Of a stretch of DNA of 64,000 bases, positions 8,865 to 17,190 are shown piece after piece; positions within the stretch are counted from its first letter, which is position 1; each line of letters opens with the position of its first letter. The position numbers were made by a program, and so were the translations under genes. The stretch covers positions 11,966-75,965 of the forward strand of contig CAVFEH010000009.1 of NCBI GenBank assembly GCA_963621575.1, read 5' to 3'. Below the pieces are notes generated by a model. It saw nothing but the letters and a program-made list of their open reading frames with translations. It did not search any database and was not told the origin of the DNA. The DNA is from UBA1724 sp963621575 (GTDB lineage: Bacteria; Verrucomicrobiota; Lentisphaeria; Oligosphaerales; Oligosphaeraceae).

Positions 8865-8933
8865 GGGAGTATGGGGGATATTGTGGAATGGGTGGATTTC
8901 GCGGGGATGCGCGGAAAGACGCGGCGTGGTTTT

Positions 8934-10328
8934 CTAGTCCAGGACCACGGGCTGCTGATACTGGGGGACCTGGGCGTCCCAGCCCTTCTCCTGGGCGATC
9001 TTCTCCCGGAGGGCGGCGGAGGCCTCGGGTTCTCCGTGGGTCACGAAGACTTTCCGGGGCGTGCCGGAGACCGTGTCCAGCCAGCGGAGCAGCTCGTTGC
9101 GGTCCGCGTGGGCGGAGAAGCCGGTGATCCGCTGGATGTTCGCCTTCACGTCGTAGGATTCGCCCAGGATGCGCACCTGTGGGTCGCCGTCCAGGATCTG
9201 GCGGCCCAGGGTGTTGCGGGCCTGGTATCCCACGAAGAGGATGGTGGACTCGGGGCGTCCGATGTTTTTGCAGAGGTGGTGCTTGATACGGCCGCCCGTG
9301 CACATTCCGGAGCCGGAGATGATGATGACGGAGCCGCGGATGTGGTTCAGGGCCTTGGATTCCTGGGAGCTTCGCACCACGGAGACGTTGGAGACCCGCA
9401 GCACCTTCGCCAGCTTCAGGGTGTCGTCGTCGAAGAGATACGGGTGGTGGACGAAGACGGTGTTGACCTTGCTGGCCATGGGGCTGTCCACGAAGATCCG
9501 CAGATTGGGGATGCGGTGTTCGGCGTTGAGCAGTGCCAGAAAGTAGAGGAGTTCCTGGGTGCGTTCCACGGCAAAGGAGGGGATGATCAGATTGCCGCCG
9601 GCGTTGGCGGTGTCGTTGATGATGCGCGCAAGTTCCTCGGGGATGTCCTTGGTTTCGCCGTGCTCGCGGTTGCCGTATGTGGACTCCACCAGGACGTAGT
9701 CGGCCTCGCCCACGGGAACGGGATCCTGGAGGATGGGCATGTCCCAGCGCCCCACGTCGCCGGAGAAGAGGATCCGGCGGGTCTCGGCGCCGTCGGTGAC
9801 CGTGAGGCGGCAGCAGGCGGCGCCCAGGATGTGCCCGACCTGGAGGAACTCCAGGGTCACGTCCTGGCCGATCTCCACCTTCTGATTATAGTCCACCGGC
9901 AGGAAATACTGCGCCACCTCCTCGGCCTCTTCCTCGGTATACAGCGGCTCGTAGCCGTAGGGGCTGACACGGCCTTCCCGCTCGTGCCGCTTCCGCTTGA
10001 ACTCGGCGTCCTCCGCGTTGATCTTGCCGCAGTCCTCCATGACAATGCTGGCGATCTCGGCGGTGGCGCGGGTGCAGTAGATGGGGCCCCGGAAGCCGTT
10101 GCGGACCAGCCGCGGGATTCGTCCGCAGTGGTCAAGGTGCGCGTGTGTGAGGATCAGGGCATCCAGCTTGTAGGGGGAGATGGGGAAGTTCTCCCAGTTG
10201 CGGCCCTTCAGGTCGTGCTCCTGGTAGAGTCCGCAGTCCACCATGATGCGCAGGCCATTGGCCTCCAGGAGATAGCAGGACCCGGTGACGTTTCCGGTGG
10301 CGCCGTGGAAGCTCAGCTTGATTTCCAT
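8934..10328 (-). CDS. Metallo-beta-lactamase/beta-CASP family RNA exonuclease-like protein
   Basis: A 464-aa protein of the YSH1/CPSF-like metallo-hydrolase group, whose bacterial members are RNA nucleases. The metal-binding motif HAHLDH follows DALILT near residue 58; further histidines are in VGHILGAACCRL and the aspartate in LFSGDVGRWDMPIL. The beta-CASP part shows IIPSFAVERTQELLYFL, the motif GMCTGGRIKHHL and the final ITGFSAHADRNELLRWL. C-terminal THGEP completes the site. The family is usually 450-470 aa, so it is full length. It lies 33 bp after an ABM-domain gene on the same strand. The substrate, RNA or otherwise, is not evident from context. Confidence 0.9.
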   Translation of the reverse strand: MEIKLSFHGATGNVTGSCYLLEANGLRIMVDCGLYQEHDLKGRNWENFPISPYKLDALILTHAHLDHCGRIPRLVRNGFRGPIYCTRATAEIASIVMEDCGKINAEDAEFKRKRHEREGRVSPYGYEPLYTEEEAEEVAQYFLPVDYNQKVEIGQDVTLEFLQVGHILGAACCRLTVTDGAETRRILFSGDVGRWDMPILQDPVPVGEADYVLVESTYGNREHGETKDIPEELARIINDTANAGGNLIIPSFAVERTQELLYFLALLNAEHRIPNLRIFVDSPMASKVNTVFVHHPYLFDDDTLKLAKVLRVSNVSVVRSSQESKALNHIRGSVIIISGSGMCTGGRIKHHLCKNIGRPESTILFVGYQARNTLGRQILDGDPQVRILGESYDVKANIQRITGFSAHADRNELLRWLDTVSGTPRKVFVTHGEPEASAALREKIAQEKGWDAQVPQYQQPVVLD

Positions 10329-10361
10329 GCTCGGGGTTCTTGTGGGGTGGTGGGTGGCGTG

Positions 10362-10652
10362 CTAGGGGACCAGCGGTGTGTAGATGTGGCAGGAGCTCTT
10401 CTCTCGCATGCCTTGGATCTTCTGGCGGAACCAGGCGATGTTTTCGCCGGCCAGGTGTTTCTCCAGGGCATCCTTGCTTTCCCAGGTCTCGATCATGGTC
10501 ACCGTGGCGCCGTCGGCGCCTTCTTCCACGCAGGGGGTGTAGCGGAGGCATCCGGGCTCTTTGCGCACCCGTGGCGCCAGCTCCTCGAGGATGGCGAGAT
10601 ATTCCTTCTGGAACTGGGGCTTGATGACGGCGGGTGCGCAGACGTGGATCAT
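10362..10652 (-). CDS. Antibiotic biosynthesis monooxygenase (ABM/YgiN) domain protein
   Basis: A 96-aa single-domain protein with the ABM ferredoxin-like fold: MIHVCAPAVIKPQFQKEYLAIL at the start, then EELAPRVRKEPGCLRYTP, TVTMIETWESKDALEKHL and a C-terminal strand. Members are cofactor-free quinol monooxygenases or heme/redox-stress proteins, usually dimers of about 100 aa, so the length is right. It is the first gene of the probable operon ABM protein, beta-CASP nuclease, 759-aa membrane protein, LolA-like protein. The XRE regulator gene ends 151 bp upstream. Oxidation of a quinol or related phenol is a family-based guess; the sequence does not fix the substrate. Confidence 0.8.
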   Translation of the reverse strand: MIHVCAPAVIKPQFQKEYLAILEELAPRVRKEPGCLRYTPCVEEGADGATVTMIETWESKDALEKHLAGENIAWFRQKIQGMREKSSCHIYTPLVP

Positions 10653-10712
10653 GGCGGGGGTCTTGAAGTGGAGGTGGGCGGGGATGGAGGGGAGGGAAGC
10701 GGTGACCTTCTG

Positions 10713-10734
10713 AATATAATGCCCCCGTGGGGGC
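10713..10734 (-). promoter_or_regulatory. Possible promoter of the ABM operon with GCCCCC/GGGGGC arms
   Basis: On the minus strand TATATT (10718-10713) follows a 6-bp inverted repeat, GCCCCC-2-GGGGGC, at 10721-10734. The repeat fills the spacer in front of the -10 element. The -35 region (GTTTCC) is weak. The neighbouring XRE regulator gene carries a C5/G5-type inverted repeat at its own start, so this may be an operator of that regulator, though the arm spacing differs. Confidence 0.3.
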
Positions 10735-10803
10735 GGAAACGCACCCCGCGCCCCCTTTCCTCATTCCCCGGAAACATCCCCTCCCCTTGGCGCAGTACGC
10801 GTC

Positions 10804-11283
10804 TCAGGACGCCACCACGGCCCCCGTACTCCTGGCCCCGGCGTCCCCTTCCTCCAGGACAGGCTCGGCGGTGCGCTCCCTGGCCAGGAGTTCCCGGAGG
10901 GTGGCGCGCAGGAGCCGTTCCGTGAGGAGGACCAGGGTCTGCTGGCGCTTGGGTGTGGCGTTGAGGAGCCGGAGGGTGTTGAGGAAGCGCCGCGCGTAGT
11001 GGACCGCCTCCCGGGGGAGGGGGCGCAGGCAGGAGTTCAGGCGGGGCGACGCGTGGGAGCCCGACAGCTCCCGGTCGTACGCCCCCGCCAGGAAGTTCTC
11101 CACCATCCCCGCGTGTTTTCGTTGGCACGTTTTGCTCTTCCCGAGCTCCCACTTCCGGATTGTGGCCCAGGAGACCCCTAGAAAATCTCCCAATGCGGTG
11201 AAGGTGAGGCCAAGCTCCCGGCGCTTCCGGGACAGGGCCTGGCGATTTTCCGCCGTGAATAGGAATCGATCGTTTGTCGACAT
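10804..11283 (-). CDS. XRE-family helix-turn-helix transcriptional regulator
   Basis: A 159-aa protein with one Cro/C1-type helix-turn-helix at residues 14-50: RQALSRKRRELGLTFTALGDFLGVSWATIRKWELG, where TFTALGDFLGVS is the first helix-turn and WATIRKWE the recognition helix. The C-terminal 100 residues are helical, Arg/Leu-rich (LLTERLLRATLRELLARER) and not a known ligand domain. It has its own extended -10 promoter and an inverted repeat in its leader (11315-11335), which suggests autoregulation. It is separated from the operons on both sides. I see no toxin partner, so it need not be an antitoxin. Confidence 0.82.
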   Translation of the reverse strand: MSTNDRFLFTAENRQALSRKRRELGLTFTALGDFLGVSWATIRKWELGKSKTCQRKHAGMVENFLAGAYDRELSGSHASPRLNSCLRPLPREAVHYARRFLNTLRLLNATPKRQQTLVLLTERLLRATLRELLARERTAEPVLEEGDAGARSTGAVVAS

Positions 11284-11314
11284 GCAGACGTCTCCGTTGA
11301 TTGGCAGGTGAAGA

Positions 11315-11351
11315 CTCCCCCGGCCGCCGGGGGAGGACCGGGGAGACTATA
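11315..11351 (-). promoter_or_regulatory. Extended -10 promoter and inverted-repeat operator of the XRE gene
   Basis: On the minus strand TGGTATAGT (TG extension plus TATAGT at 11351-11346) places the transcript start near 11339. Just downstream, CTCCCCCGG (11315-11323) and CCGGGGGAG (11327-11335) are perfect 9-bp arms with a 3-bp loop. This is either an autoregulatory operator or a 5' leader hairpin about 30 nt before the ATG at 11283. Confidence 0.55.
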
Positions 11352-11438
11352 CCACATGCGCCGGCCCAAAGGGCGCCGGGGACGCCGCACTCCCGAAGGG
11401 CGCCAAGACGACCATGGCTTCCGGGAGTCTCCCGGGGA

Positions 11439-12569
11439 TTATTTCTCCAGTAGCGCCAGTGCGCCGCGGAGGAGTTCCCCGCGCCATCCTTGGAGGATGC
11501 GTCCCTCCTGGGGGGCCTTGCGGAGGTGGTTCGCCGCCCAGTGTTCGGCATCGTGGCGGGTGCATGCCAGGGTGGGCTCGATCTGACGATCCCGTGCACG
11601 CCTCTCCGCCAGTCCCAGCACCCGGTCGGAGAGCTTCTTCAGCTCGTCCTTCGGGAGCGGCCGCTCCCGTTTCCGGACGGCCAGTCCGCACCGCTCCAGG
11701 GCCTCCTGAGAATGCTTCAGCGCCTCCAGGATCTCGGCGCCCACAAGGTGAATCCGCTTGGGCCGGCATTGCGGCATGGAGAGGAGCCGGGATCCCTCTT
11801 GCGGGTTCTCGTAGGCGCACCAGATGAGTTGTTCGTCCGTGAGGAGCCGGTTGCGGGTGGTGTCGGTGGCGCGGGCTTTCTCCTCGCGCCAGAGGGCGAG
11901 GGACACCAGGCGCCCCCGGATGTCCTCGGGCATGGGCTTCCGGAGCGCGCCAATCTTGCGCCAGGCGTCCTCCACAGGAGGCGGAAGATAGGCCTCCCCG
12001 TGGCAGAATTGGGTCTCCATCTCCTCCAGGAACCAGGCGAGGTTCCCATTGGCCTTCAGGCGCTCTTCGTAGAGCGCCGCCAGTTCGGGGAGCAGCACCA
12101 CATCGCCCGCGGCATAGTCGATCTGTTTCCGTGTGAGGGGGCGCAGGGTCCAATCGCTGCGGGTCTCACTTTTGTCCAGGAGGATCCCCAGCTTCTCTTG
12201 GATGACCGCCTTCAGGCTCTGGGTGGCGCTCTCTCCGCAGAAGCCGGCCGCGATCTGGACATCGAAGACATTGGCGGGCAGGACGCCGCAGGCGCGGTGG
12301 AGGATGGGCAGGTCGTTGGCGCCGCTGAAGAGGATCTTCCGGCGTCCGGCGTCCCCCAGGAGTTCCCCCAGGGGCGACCAGTCCCGGATGGCCAGCGCGT
12401 CCACGATGGCGGCGGCCTGCCGATTGACTCCGATTTGGAGGAGTGCGAAGACGGGGAAGTATGTGCGGGTCCAGGCGAATTCGGTGTCCAGGGCCACAAG
12501 GGCGCCGGGGGGCAGGGCATGGAGGAATTTCGCCAGTGCGGCGTCAGTGTCGATCCAGAGGGGAGTCAT
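11439..12569 (-). CDS. rnd: Ribonuclease D
   Basis: A 376-aa 3'-5' exoribonuclease for stable-RNA maturation. The DEDDy exonuclease domain is complete: D28 and E30 in VALDTEFAW, an Asp in LFSGANDLPIL, and the Tyr-x3-Asp pair in IDYAAGDVVLL. HRDC-like helices follow from about residue 215 (EDIRGRLVSLALWREEKARATDTTRNRLLTDEQL). At 376 aa it has E. coli RNase D length. It is the last gene of the long minus-strand run and follows the GT2 gene by 84 bp. The sequence after the stop (11340-11438) has inverted GGGAG/CTCCC elements that might terminate the run. Confidence 0.92.
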   Translation of the reverse strand: MTPLWIDTDAALAKFLHALPPGALVALDTEFAWTRTYFPVFALLQIGVNRQAAAIVDALAIRDWSPLGELLGDAGRRKILFSGANDLPILHRACGVLPANVFDVQIAAGFCGESATQSLKAVIQEKLGILLDKSETRSDWTLRPLTRKQIDYAAGDVVLLPELAALYEERLKANGNLAWFLEEMETQFCHGEAYLPPPVEDAWRKIGALRKPMPEDIRGRLVSLALWREEKARATDTTRNRLLTDEQLIWCAYENPQEGSRLLSMPQCRPKRIHLVGAEILEALKHSQEALERCGLAVRKRERPLPKDELKKLSDRVLGLAERRARDRQIEPTLACTRHDAEHWAANHLRKAPQEGRILQGWRGELLRGALALLEK

Positions 12570-12653
12570 GGGGGCGTATTCGGGGCAAAAAGAAGGGGGA
12601 GGGCGGCGTGTGCCGCCATCCCCTTGGTGGCAGAAGTCTGTGGATTCGGGAGG

Positions 12654-13712
12654 CTAGTGGGCGTAGTGGGTGAACTTCCCCCAGAGGCGGAGGAGGGGCG
12701 ACAGCAGGACGCATCGGGAATACGCCCGCAGGAGCCTGCAGAAGACCCTCTGGCGGAAGTTGAGGTAGACCTCCATCTGCCGGAGGGTTCCGCCTGCGTC
12801 CGGGGCGTCCCAGAGGGCCTTGATGATCTTCTGGCGTTCCTTATGGTTTGCCAGGATGTGCCTGTATTCAGGGTTGAAGATCTTGGAGAGGAATCCGGTG
12901 AAGGTGGTGACGGCCCAGGTGCGGCGTGCGGCGTGGGGCATCTCCTTCCGGTGGTCTCGATAGAAGTCCGCCAGGGAAAGCACGGCTTTCAGAAGGGAGT
13001 TGATGGCCAGGTCCCGGTGGTTCAGGCCCCAGTCGATGGGGCGTCGTACGCACCAGTAGGAGGGCAGCAGCCGCTGCATTGTGGAGCACAGGCGCGCCCG
13101 GAAGTAGACCTGCGGCACCCAGGTGTGCGCCACGCGGTCCTGGAGGGACTCGTCCGCCCAGAGGTCCTGCCTCACGATGAAGTCGCGGCGATAGCATCCC
13201 AGGAAGAGCTCGCAGCGCAGGAAGCCGGTCTCGTGGCCCAGGCTCTCCAGCATTCGCAGACCCGTGCCCTCGCGGATTCCGGCGAAGGAGCGCAGGGGGA
13301 TCTCCGGCACGAAATACATCTCGTCATCCATGTGTCCCATCACCGCTGTCAGGATCAGGAGGTCCATGGTGGGCTTGTCCTGGATGGCGTGGAGGATTCG
13401 TTCCACGGTGGTGGGGGTCATTTCGTTGTCGGCGTCGGTGTAGGTGAAGTAGACGCCATGGCATTCCCGGATGCCCAGGTTGAAGGCGGCGCCGCAGGTG
13501 GTCTCCCGGGGCACGGGGAGCAGCCGCGCCCGTGCGAAGCCATGGAAGGCCTCGCGGAAGGCGGCCTCGGAGGACTTGGGGCAGCCCCATCCGAGGCCCA
13601 GCACCTCCACGGCGGGAGTCAGATTCCGGGCAATGGTGGCCAGGTTCCGCTCGAGTTCCTTGGGAACCGTGGAGGTCAGGGGGATGATGATGGAGAGGAG
13701 TGGTGCGCCCAT
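12654..13712 (-). CDS. GT2-like glycosyltransferase
   Basis: A 352-aa protein with an N-terminal GT-A fold: LLSIIIPLTSTVPKELERNL at the start, CGAAFNLGIRECHGVYFTYTDADNE in the middle. The TDAD segment is the DxD motif that binds the nucleotide-sugar metal. The second half (from about residue 170) is unusual, Arg/Trp-rich and probably helical, with no clear membrane span. GT2 enzymes of this kind transfer sugars to cell-surface polysaccharide or protein. Its neighbours (yigZ 58 bp upstream, rnd 84 bp downstream) say nothing about the acceptor, but a GT9 heptosyltransferase-like gene lies 3.5 kb upstream in the same run. Confidence 0.8.
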   Translation of the reverse strand: MGAPLLSIIIPLTSTVPKELERNLATIARNLTPAVEVLGLGWGCPKSSEAAFREAFHGFARARLLPVPRETTCGAAFNLGIRECHGVYFTYTDADNEMTPTTVERILHAIQDKPTMDLLILTAVMGHMDDEMYFVPEIPLRSFAGIREGTGLRMLESLGHETGFLRCELFLGCYRRDFIVRQDLWADESLQDRVAHTWVPQVYFRARLCSTMQRLLPSYWCVRRPIDWGLNHRDLAINSLLKAVLSLADFYRDHRKEMPHAARRTWAVTTFTGFLSKIFNPEYRHILANHKERQKIIKALWDAPDAGGTLRQMEVYLNFRQRVFCRLLRAYSRCVLLSPLLRLWGKFTHYAH

Positions 13713-13770
13713 GCTGCCGTTGGGTGTGGATAAGGCGTTTCGGTGCGGAAATTGGTGGATGCGTGCGGAG

Positions 13771-14367
13771 TCATTCCTCCGTCAGGGATACCTTCCCCCG
13801 CGAGAGGTCCCGCAGGGCGGTCTCCAAGGCGGGGAGGCTTTCCACGGGGAGGATGCCGGAAAGCAGGACTCCCTCCGCCTGGAAATCCTCCTGGCGGACC
13901 TCAAGGCGCGCTTCCCGGAGGAGGCGCCGTCCTTGCTCCAGGAGGGGGTAGGGGAGCAGGACGGTGCGGGAACAGACGGCGATCCGGGGGCGCGTGGCCG
14001 CCGACGCAAGCACGCCCTTTGCGGCATCGCCGTAGGCGTGCACCAGTCCGCCGGTGCCGAGTTTGGTGCCGCCAAACCAGCGCGTGACCGTGAGCAGCAC
14101 TTGCGAGATCCCGGAGCCCCTCAGGACCTCCAGCACCGGACGGCCCGCGGTGCCCGACGGTTCGCCGTCGTCGGAACACCCCAGCACCTCCGCGTTCTCC
14201 CCCAGCACCATGGCGTGGACCACGTGGCTGGCGTCGGCGTGTCTTTCGCGCTGGGTGGCCAGGATGGCCTTGACCTCCTCCGGAGAGGCGGCGGGAAAGA
14301 GCTCCGCCAGGAAGCGGGACTTTTTCTCCACCAGGAGGAATGGCGTGGATTCCATCAGTTCCAGCAT
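13771..14367 (-). CDS. yigZ: IMPACT/YigZ family protein
   Basis: A 198-aa protein of the YigZ/IMPACT family, which in eukaryotes regulates GCN2 and in bacteria has no firm role. The family signature CSDDGEPSGTAGRPVLEVL is present, together with VVHAMVLGENAEVLG before it and VTRWFGGTKLGTGGLVHAYGDA after it. I start it at ATG 14367 (MLELMESTPFLLVEKKSRFLAELFP), 19 bp after the upstream stop, because MLEL and KKSRF match the family N-terminus; ATG 14355 is also possible. The space between the upstream stop and this start is almost wholly a run of 13 G, so no normal ribosome binding site is visible. Confidence 0.88.
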   Translation of the reverse strand: MLELMESTPFLLVEKKSRFLAELFPAASPEEVKAILATQRERHADASHVVHAMVLGENAEVLGCSDDGEPSGTAGRPVLEVLRGSGISQVLLTVTRWFGGTKLGTGGLVHAYGDAAKGVLASAATRPRIAVCSRTVLLPYPLLEQGRRLLREARLEVRQEDFQAEGVLLSGILPVESLPALETALRDLSRGKVSLTEE

Positions 14368-14373
14368 CGACGC

Positions 14374-14386
14374 GGGGGGGGGGGGG
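14374..14386. repeat. Homopolymer of 13 G just upstream of yigZ
   Basis: Thirteen consecutive G on the plus strand (C on the coding strand) begin 6 bp before the yigZ ATG at 14367 and end at the stop codon of the upstream gene. A run of this length is expected to slip during replication. It occupies the ribosome-binding position of yigZ, so length changes could alter translation. It could also be a sequencing length error. Confidence 0.9.
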
Positions 14387-14767
14387 TCAGTCCTTTTTCT
14401 CGTCGATGGGGCGTGCCGGCATCCGGATGAAGTGCAGGATGCTGGCGGCGATGCCAAAGCAAACGAGGAATCCCGCCACGGCGGCCAGGGGGGTGGCGAA
14501 AGGCGCCAGGGCGTCGGGCAGGAGGGATTCCATGGTGGCGGGCAGAAGCCGCCAGGCCAGCACGCCGCCGGCGGCGGCGAAGGCCAGGCAGAGGATCACC
14601 CCCACCAGCCGCAGAATGTAGAGCGCCAGGCGGATGGACAGGAAAAGCAACAGCAGAGTGCCGAAGGCCAGGATCAGCACCTTCCACCAGTCCACGGACC
14701 ACTGGATTCCATCGGACTGGAAGGCCATGCCCTCGGCGAAAGTGTTGGCGAGCAGGAGGAAGTCCAT
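14387..14767 (-). CDS. Small three-helix membrane protein, unknown function
   Basis: A 126-aa hydrophobic protein not recognised as a family. Three membrane segments are visible: about 28-48 (VLILAFGTLLLLFLSIRLALYIL), 50-72 (LVGVILCLAFAAAGGVLAW) and 88-112 (FATPLAAVAGFLVCFGIAASIL), ending in a charged cytosolic tail (RMPARPIDEKKD). It starts 7 bp after the fhs stop, so it is almost certainly in the same transcript, and ends next to the poly-G tract before yigZ. It has good coding character and no frameshift. The role is unknown. Confidence 0.75.
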   Translation of the reverse strand: MDFLLLANTFAEGMAFQSDGIQWSVDWWKVLILAFGTLLLLFLSIRLALYILRLVGVILCLAFAAAGGVLAWRLLPATMESLLPDALAPFATPLAAVAGFLVCFGIAASILHFIRMPARPIDEKKD

Positions 14768-14773
14768 GGCGCG

Positions 14774-16534
14774 TTAGAAGAGTCCGCGGATGCGGCCGGT
14801 CTCCACATCCACGTCGATTCTGCGGAAGGCGGGGTCGGAGGAGGTCCCGGGCATGAGCTTGATGTCTCCGGCCACGGGCACCAGGAATCCGGCACCGCGG
14901 TAGAGGAGGATGTCGCGGACGGGCAGGATGAATCCGGTGGGGCGCCCCTTCACATCGGGATCATGGGAGAGGGAGAGGTGGGTCTTCACCTGGCAGATCT
15001 GGAGTCGTGCGGTCTCGGGATCGGCCTGGTAGAGCTCCAGCTTCTTCCTGGCCTCGGGCAGCAGCTCGATGTCCGCGGCGCCATAGACCTTCTGGGCGAT
15101 GTCGCGGATGCGCTTCTCCAGGGGATCCGCGTCGTCGTAGAAATAGTGGAAATCGCTGGTCTGGCGGCAGGCCTCCTCCACCGCCTCGGCCAGCTCCAGG
15201 GCGCCCTCGCCGCCGAACTGCCAGTGCTTGGAGAGCGCGGTCAGCGCACCCGCCTCCTCGCAGACACGGCGCACCAGGCGGACCTCTTCGTCGGTGTCGG
15301 TGTGGAAATGGTTGATGCACACCACGGGCTTCACGCCGGAGTTCCGCACGATGTCCAGGTGCGCCAGGAGATTCTGGCAACCGGCCTCCACCAAAGGCAG
15401 ATTCTCCTGGGTGTAGACGGGATCCAGTTTGGCGCCAGGCTTCACCTGCGGTCCGCCGCCGTGCATCTTCAACGCGCGGATGGTGGCCACGACCACCACG
15501 GCGTCAGGACGCAGACCACTGGCGCGGCACTTCAGATCCACGAACTTCTCGTAGCCGATGTCGCTGCCGAAGCCGCTCTCGGTGACGTGGTATTCGGAGC
15601 AGCGCACGCCGATCTGGTCGGCGATGACGGAGCTCTGCCCGATGGCGATGTTGGCGAAGGGGCCGGCGTGGACCAGGATGGGCTGCCCTTCGAGGGTGGA
15701 GACCAAGGTGGGGTTGAGCGCCTCCACCAGAAAGGCGGTCATGGCGCCGTCCACTTCCAGGTCATGGGTGGTGATGGGGCTGCCGCCCCGGCTGTAGGCC
15801 ACCACGATCCTGCCCACGCGCTCCCGCAGGTCCTTCAGGTCGTTGGCCATGGCGAGGATGGCCATGAGTTCGCTGGAGACGGAGATGGCGAAGCCGGATT
15901 TCATGGGGTAGCCGTCCATCTTGCCGCCTTGCCCGATGAGGATGTTCCGCAGGGCCTGCGCGCAGAAGTCGATGGCCCACAGCATTTGGACCCGTTCGGG
16001 ATCGATGTCCAGGCGCTTCAGGTTCCGCTTGGCCAGCTGCCCGTCGTCGTAGTTGCGCTCGTGCTGCATCCGGCTGGTGAGGGCCACCATGCCCAGGTTG
16101 TGGGCGTTGGTGATCTTGTCGATGTCGCCGGTGAGTCCCATGGAGAAGGTGGTCAGGGGGATGCACTGTGCCAGACCGCCGCCGGCGGCGGATCCCTTGA
16201 TGTTGAAGGTGGGGCCGCCGGAGGGCTGGCGGATGGCGCCGGAGACCCTGCGTCCGCGCCGGGCGAGTCCCTCGATGAGGCCGATGGTGGTGGTGGTCTT
16301 GCCTTCTCCCAGGGGCGTGGGGGTGATGGCGGTCACGTCGATGTACTTTCCCCTGGGGGCGTCTTGGAGACGCTTGCGGATGGCCATCTGGTCCAGGCGC
16401 GCGATCTGGCGGCCGCAGGGGATGATCTCCTCGGGGAGGAGCCCCAGATCCTGGGCCAGTTGCCGGGGTGTGCGCATGGTGGCTTCCGCGGCTTCCGCGA
16501 TCTGCCAGTCGGCGAGTATGGTGGGGTCAAGCAT
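14774..16534 (-). CDS. fhs: Formate-tetrahydrofolate ligase
   Basis: The enzyme makes 10-formyl-tetrahydrofolate from formate, ATP and tetrahydrofolate, feeding purine and formyl-Met-tRNA synthesis, or the Wood-Ljungdahl route in acetogens. The protein is 586 aa from ATG 16534 (MLDPTILADWQIAEAAE), which is the family start; the open frame extends upstream but is unlike the family. Seen in the sequence: the P-loop TPTPLGEGKTTTTIGL near residue 55, FNIKGSAAGGG, LTGDIDKITNAHNLG, and the ATP/folate region with TIRALKMHGGG. No folD or other one-carbon genes are adjacent. It follows the glyoxalase II-like gene by 50 bp. Confidence 0.95.
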   Translation of the reverse strand: MLDPTILADWQIAEAAEATMRTPRQLAQDLGLLPEEIIPCGRQIARLDQMAIRKRLQDAPRGKYIDVTAITPTPLGEGKTTTTIGLIEGLARRGRRVSGAIRQPSGGPTFNIKGSAAGGGLAQCIPLTTFSMGLTGDIDKITNAHNLGMVALTSRMQHERNYDDGQLAKRNLKRLDIDPERVQMLWAIDFCAQALRNILIGQGGKMDGYPMKSGFAISVSSELMAILAMANDLKDLRERVGRIVVAYSRGGSPITTHDLEVDGAMTAFLVEALNPTLVSTLEGQPILVHAGPFANIAIGQSSVIADQIGVRCSEYHVTESGFGSDIGYEKFVDLKCRASGLRPDAVVVVATIRALKMHGGGPQVKPGAKLDPVYTQENLPLVEAGCQNLLAHLDIVRNSGVKPVVCINHFHTDTDEEVRLVRRVCEEAGALTALSKHWQFGGEGALELAEAVEEACRQTSDFHYFYDDADPLEKRIRDIAQKVYGAADIELLPEARKKLELYQADPETARLQICQVKTHLSLSHDPDVKGRPTGFILPVRDILLYRGAGFLVPVAGDIKLMPGTSSDPAFRRIDVDVETGRIRGLF

Positions 16535-16584
16535 GGTATGGGTGTTCACGGGGAGGCGGCGTGGGGATGCGGAAGTGGCGCGCG

Positions 16585-17190
16585 TCAGGCGAAGAAGGGA
16601 TCCAGCTTCTCTGTGGCGATGGTGGTCTTGGGGCCGTGTCCGGGGAGGACCAGGGTCTTGCCGGGCAGGGCGAAGAGGACCCGTGTCACGGAATGCTGCA
16701 GGGCGCGCTCGGAGCCGCCGGGGAAATCGGTGCGGCCCACGGAACCGGCAAAGAGGGTGTCGCCGGTCAGGACGCATCCCTCCTCCGGGAAGTAGTATGA
16801 GGTGCCGCCGGGGGTATGGCCTGGGGTGGAAAGCATCTGGTAGCCGAATTCGGGGGCGGGGGCGTCGGTGGGCTCGGGAAGCCCCGTCACAGCGGGATGC
16901 CAGGGCATCATGCAGTTGTCGGGGGAATGGTAGAGGGGCAGGTCCGCCTTGGGGCACCACACCGGAAGCGGGAGCTCCCGCACCAGCGCGGGGATGGCGC
17001 CGATGTGGTCGAAGTGTGCGTGGGTCAGGAGAATGCCCAGGGGTGTCAGGGACTCCTTCTTCAAGAACGCCAGGATGTCCTCCGGCTGGTCGCCCGGGTC
17101 AAAGAGGAGCGCACGGCGGCTGGATTCCTCCCAGACGACATGGCAGTTCTCGCGAAGGGGGCCGACGGGGATGGTGTGGAATTTTTTCAT
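16585..17190 (-). CDS. Glyoxalase II-like metallo-beta-lactamase hydrolase
   Basis: A 201-aa MBL-fold hydrolase of the small YcbL/GloB-like group. The metal motif THAHFDH is at about residues 56-62; other ligands are in STPGHTPGGTSYYF, LTGDTLFAGSVGRTDFPGG and the terminal LPGHGPKTTI. This size lacks the C-terminal helical domain of classical glyoxalase II, so thioester hydrolysis other than lactoylglutathione is possible. Its ATG overlaps the stop of the GT9 gene by 4 bp (ATGA), so the two are coupled. Confidence 0.87.
   Translation of the reverse strand: MKKFHTIPVGPLRENCHVVWEESSRRALLFDPGDQPEDILAFLKKESLTPLGILLTHAHFDHIGAIPALVRELPLPVWCPKADLPLYHSPDNCMMPWHPAVTGLPEPTDAPAPEFGYQMLSTPGHTPGGTSYYFPEEGCVLTGDTLFAGSVGRTDFPGGSERALQHSVTRVLFALPGKTLVLPGHGPKTTIATEKLDPFFA

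Noticed and set aside
6399..10925. A plus-strand open frame of about 1,500 codons across the beta-CASP and 759-aa genes
   Set aside because: Antisense to several genes with recognisable products; the peptide is repetitive Gly/Val/Leu and crosses gene borders.
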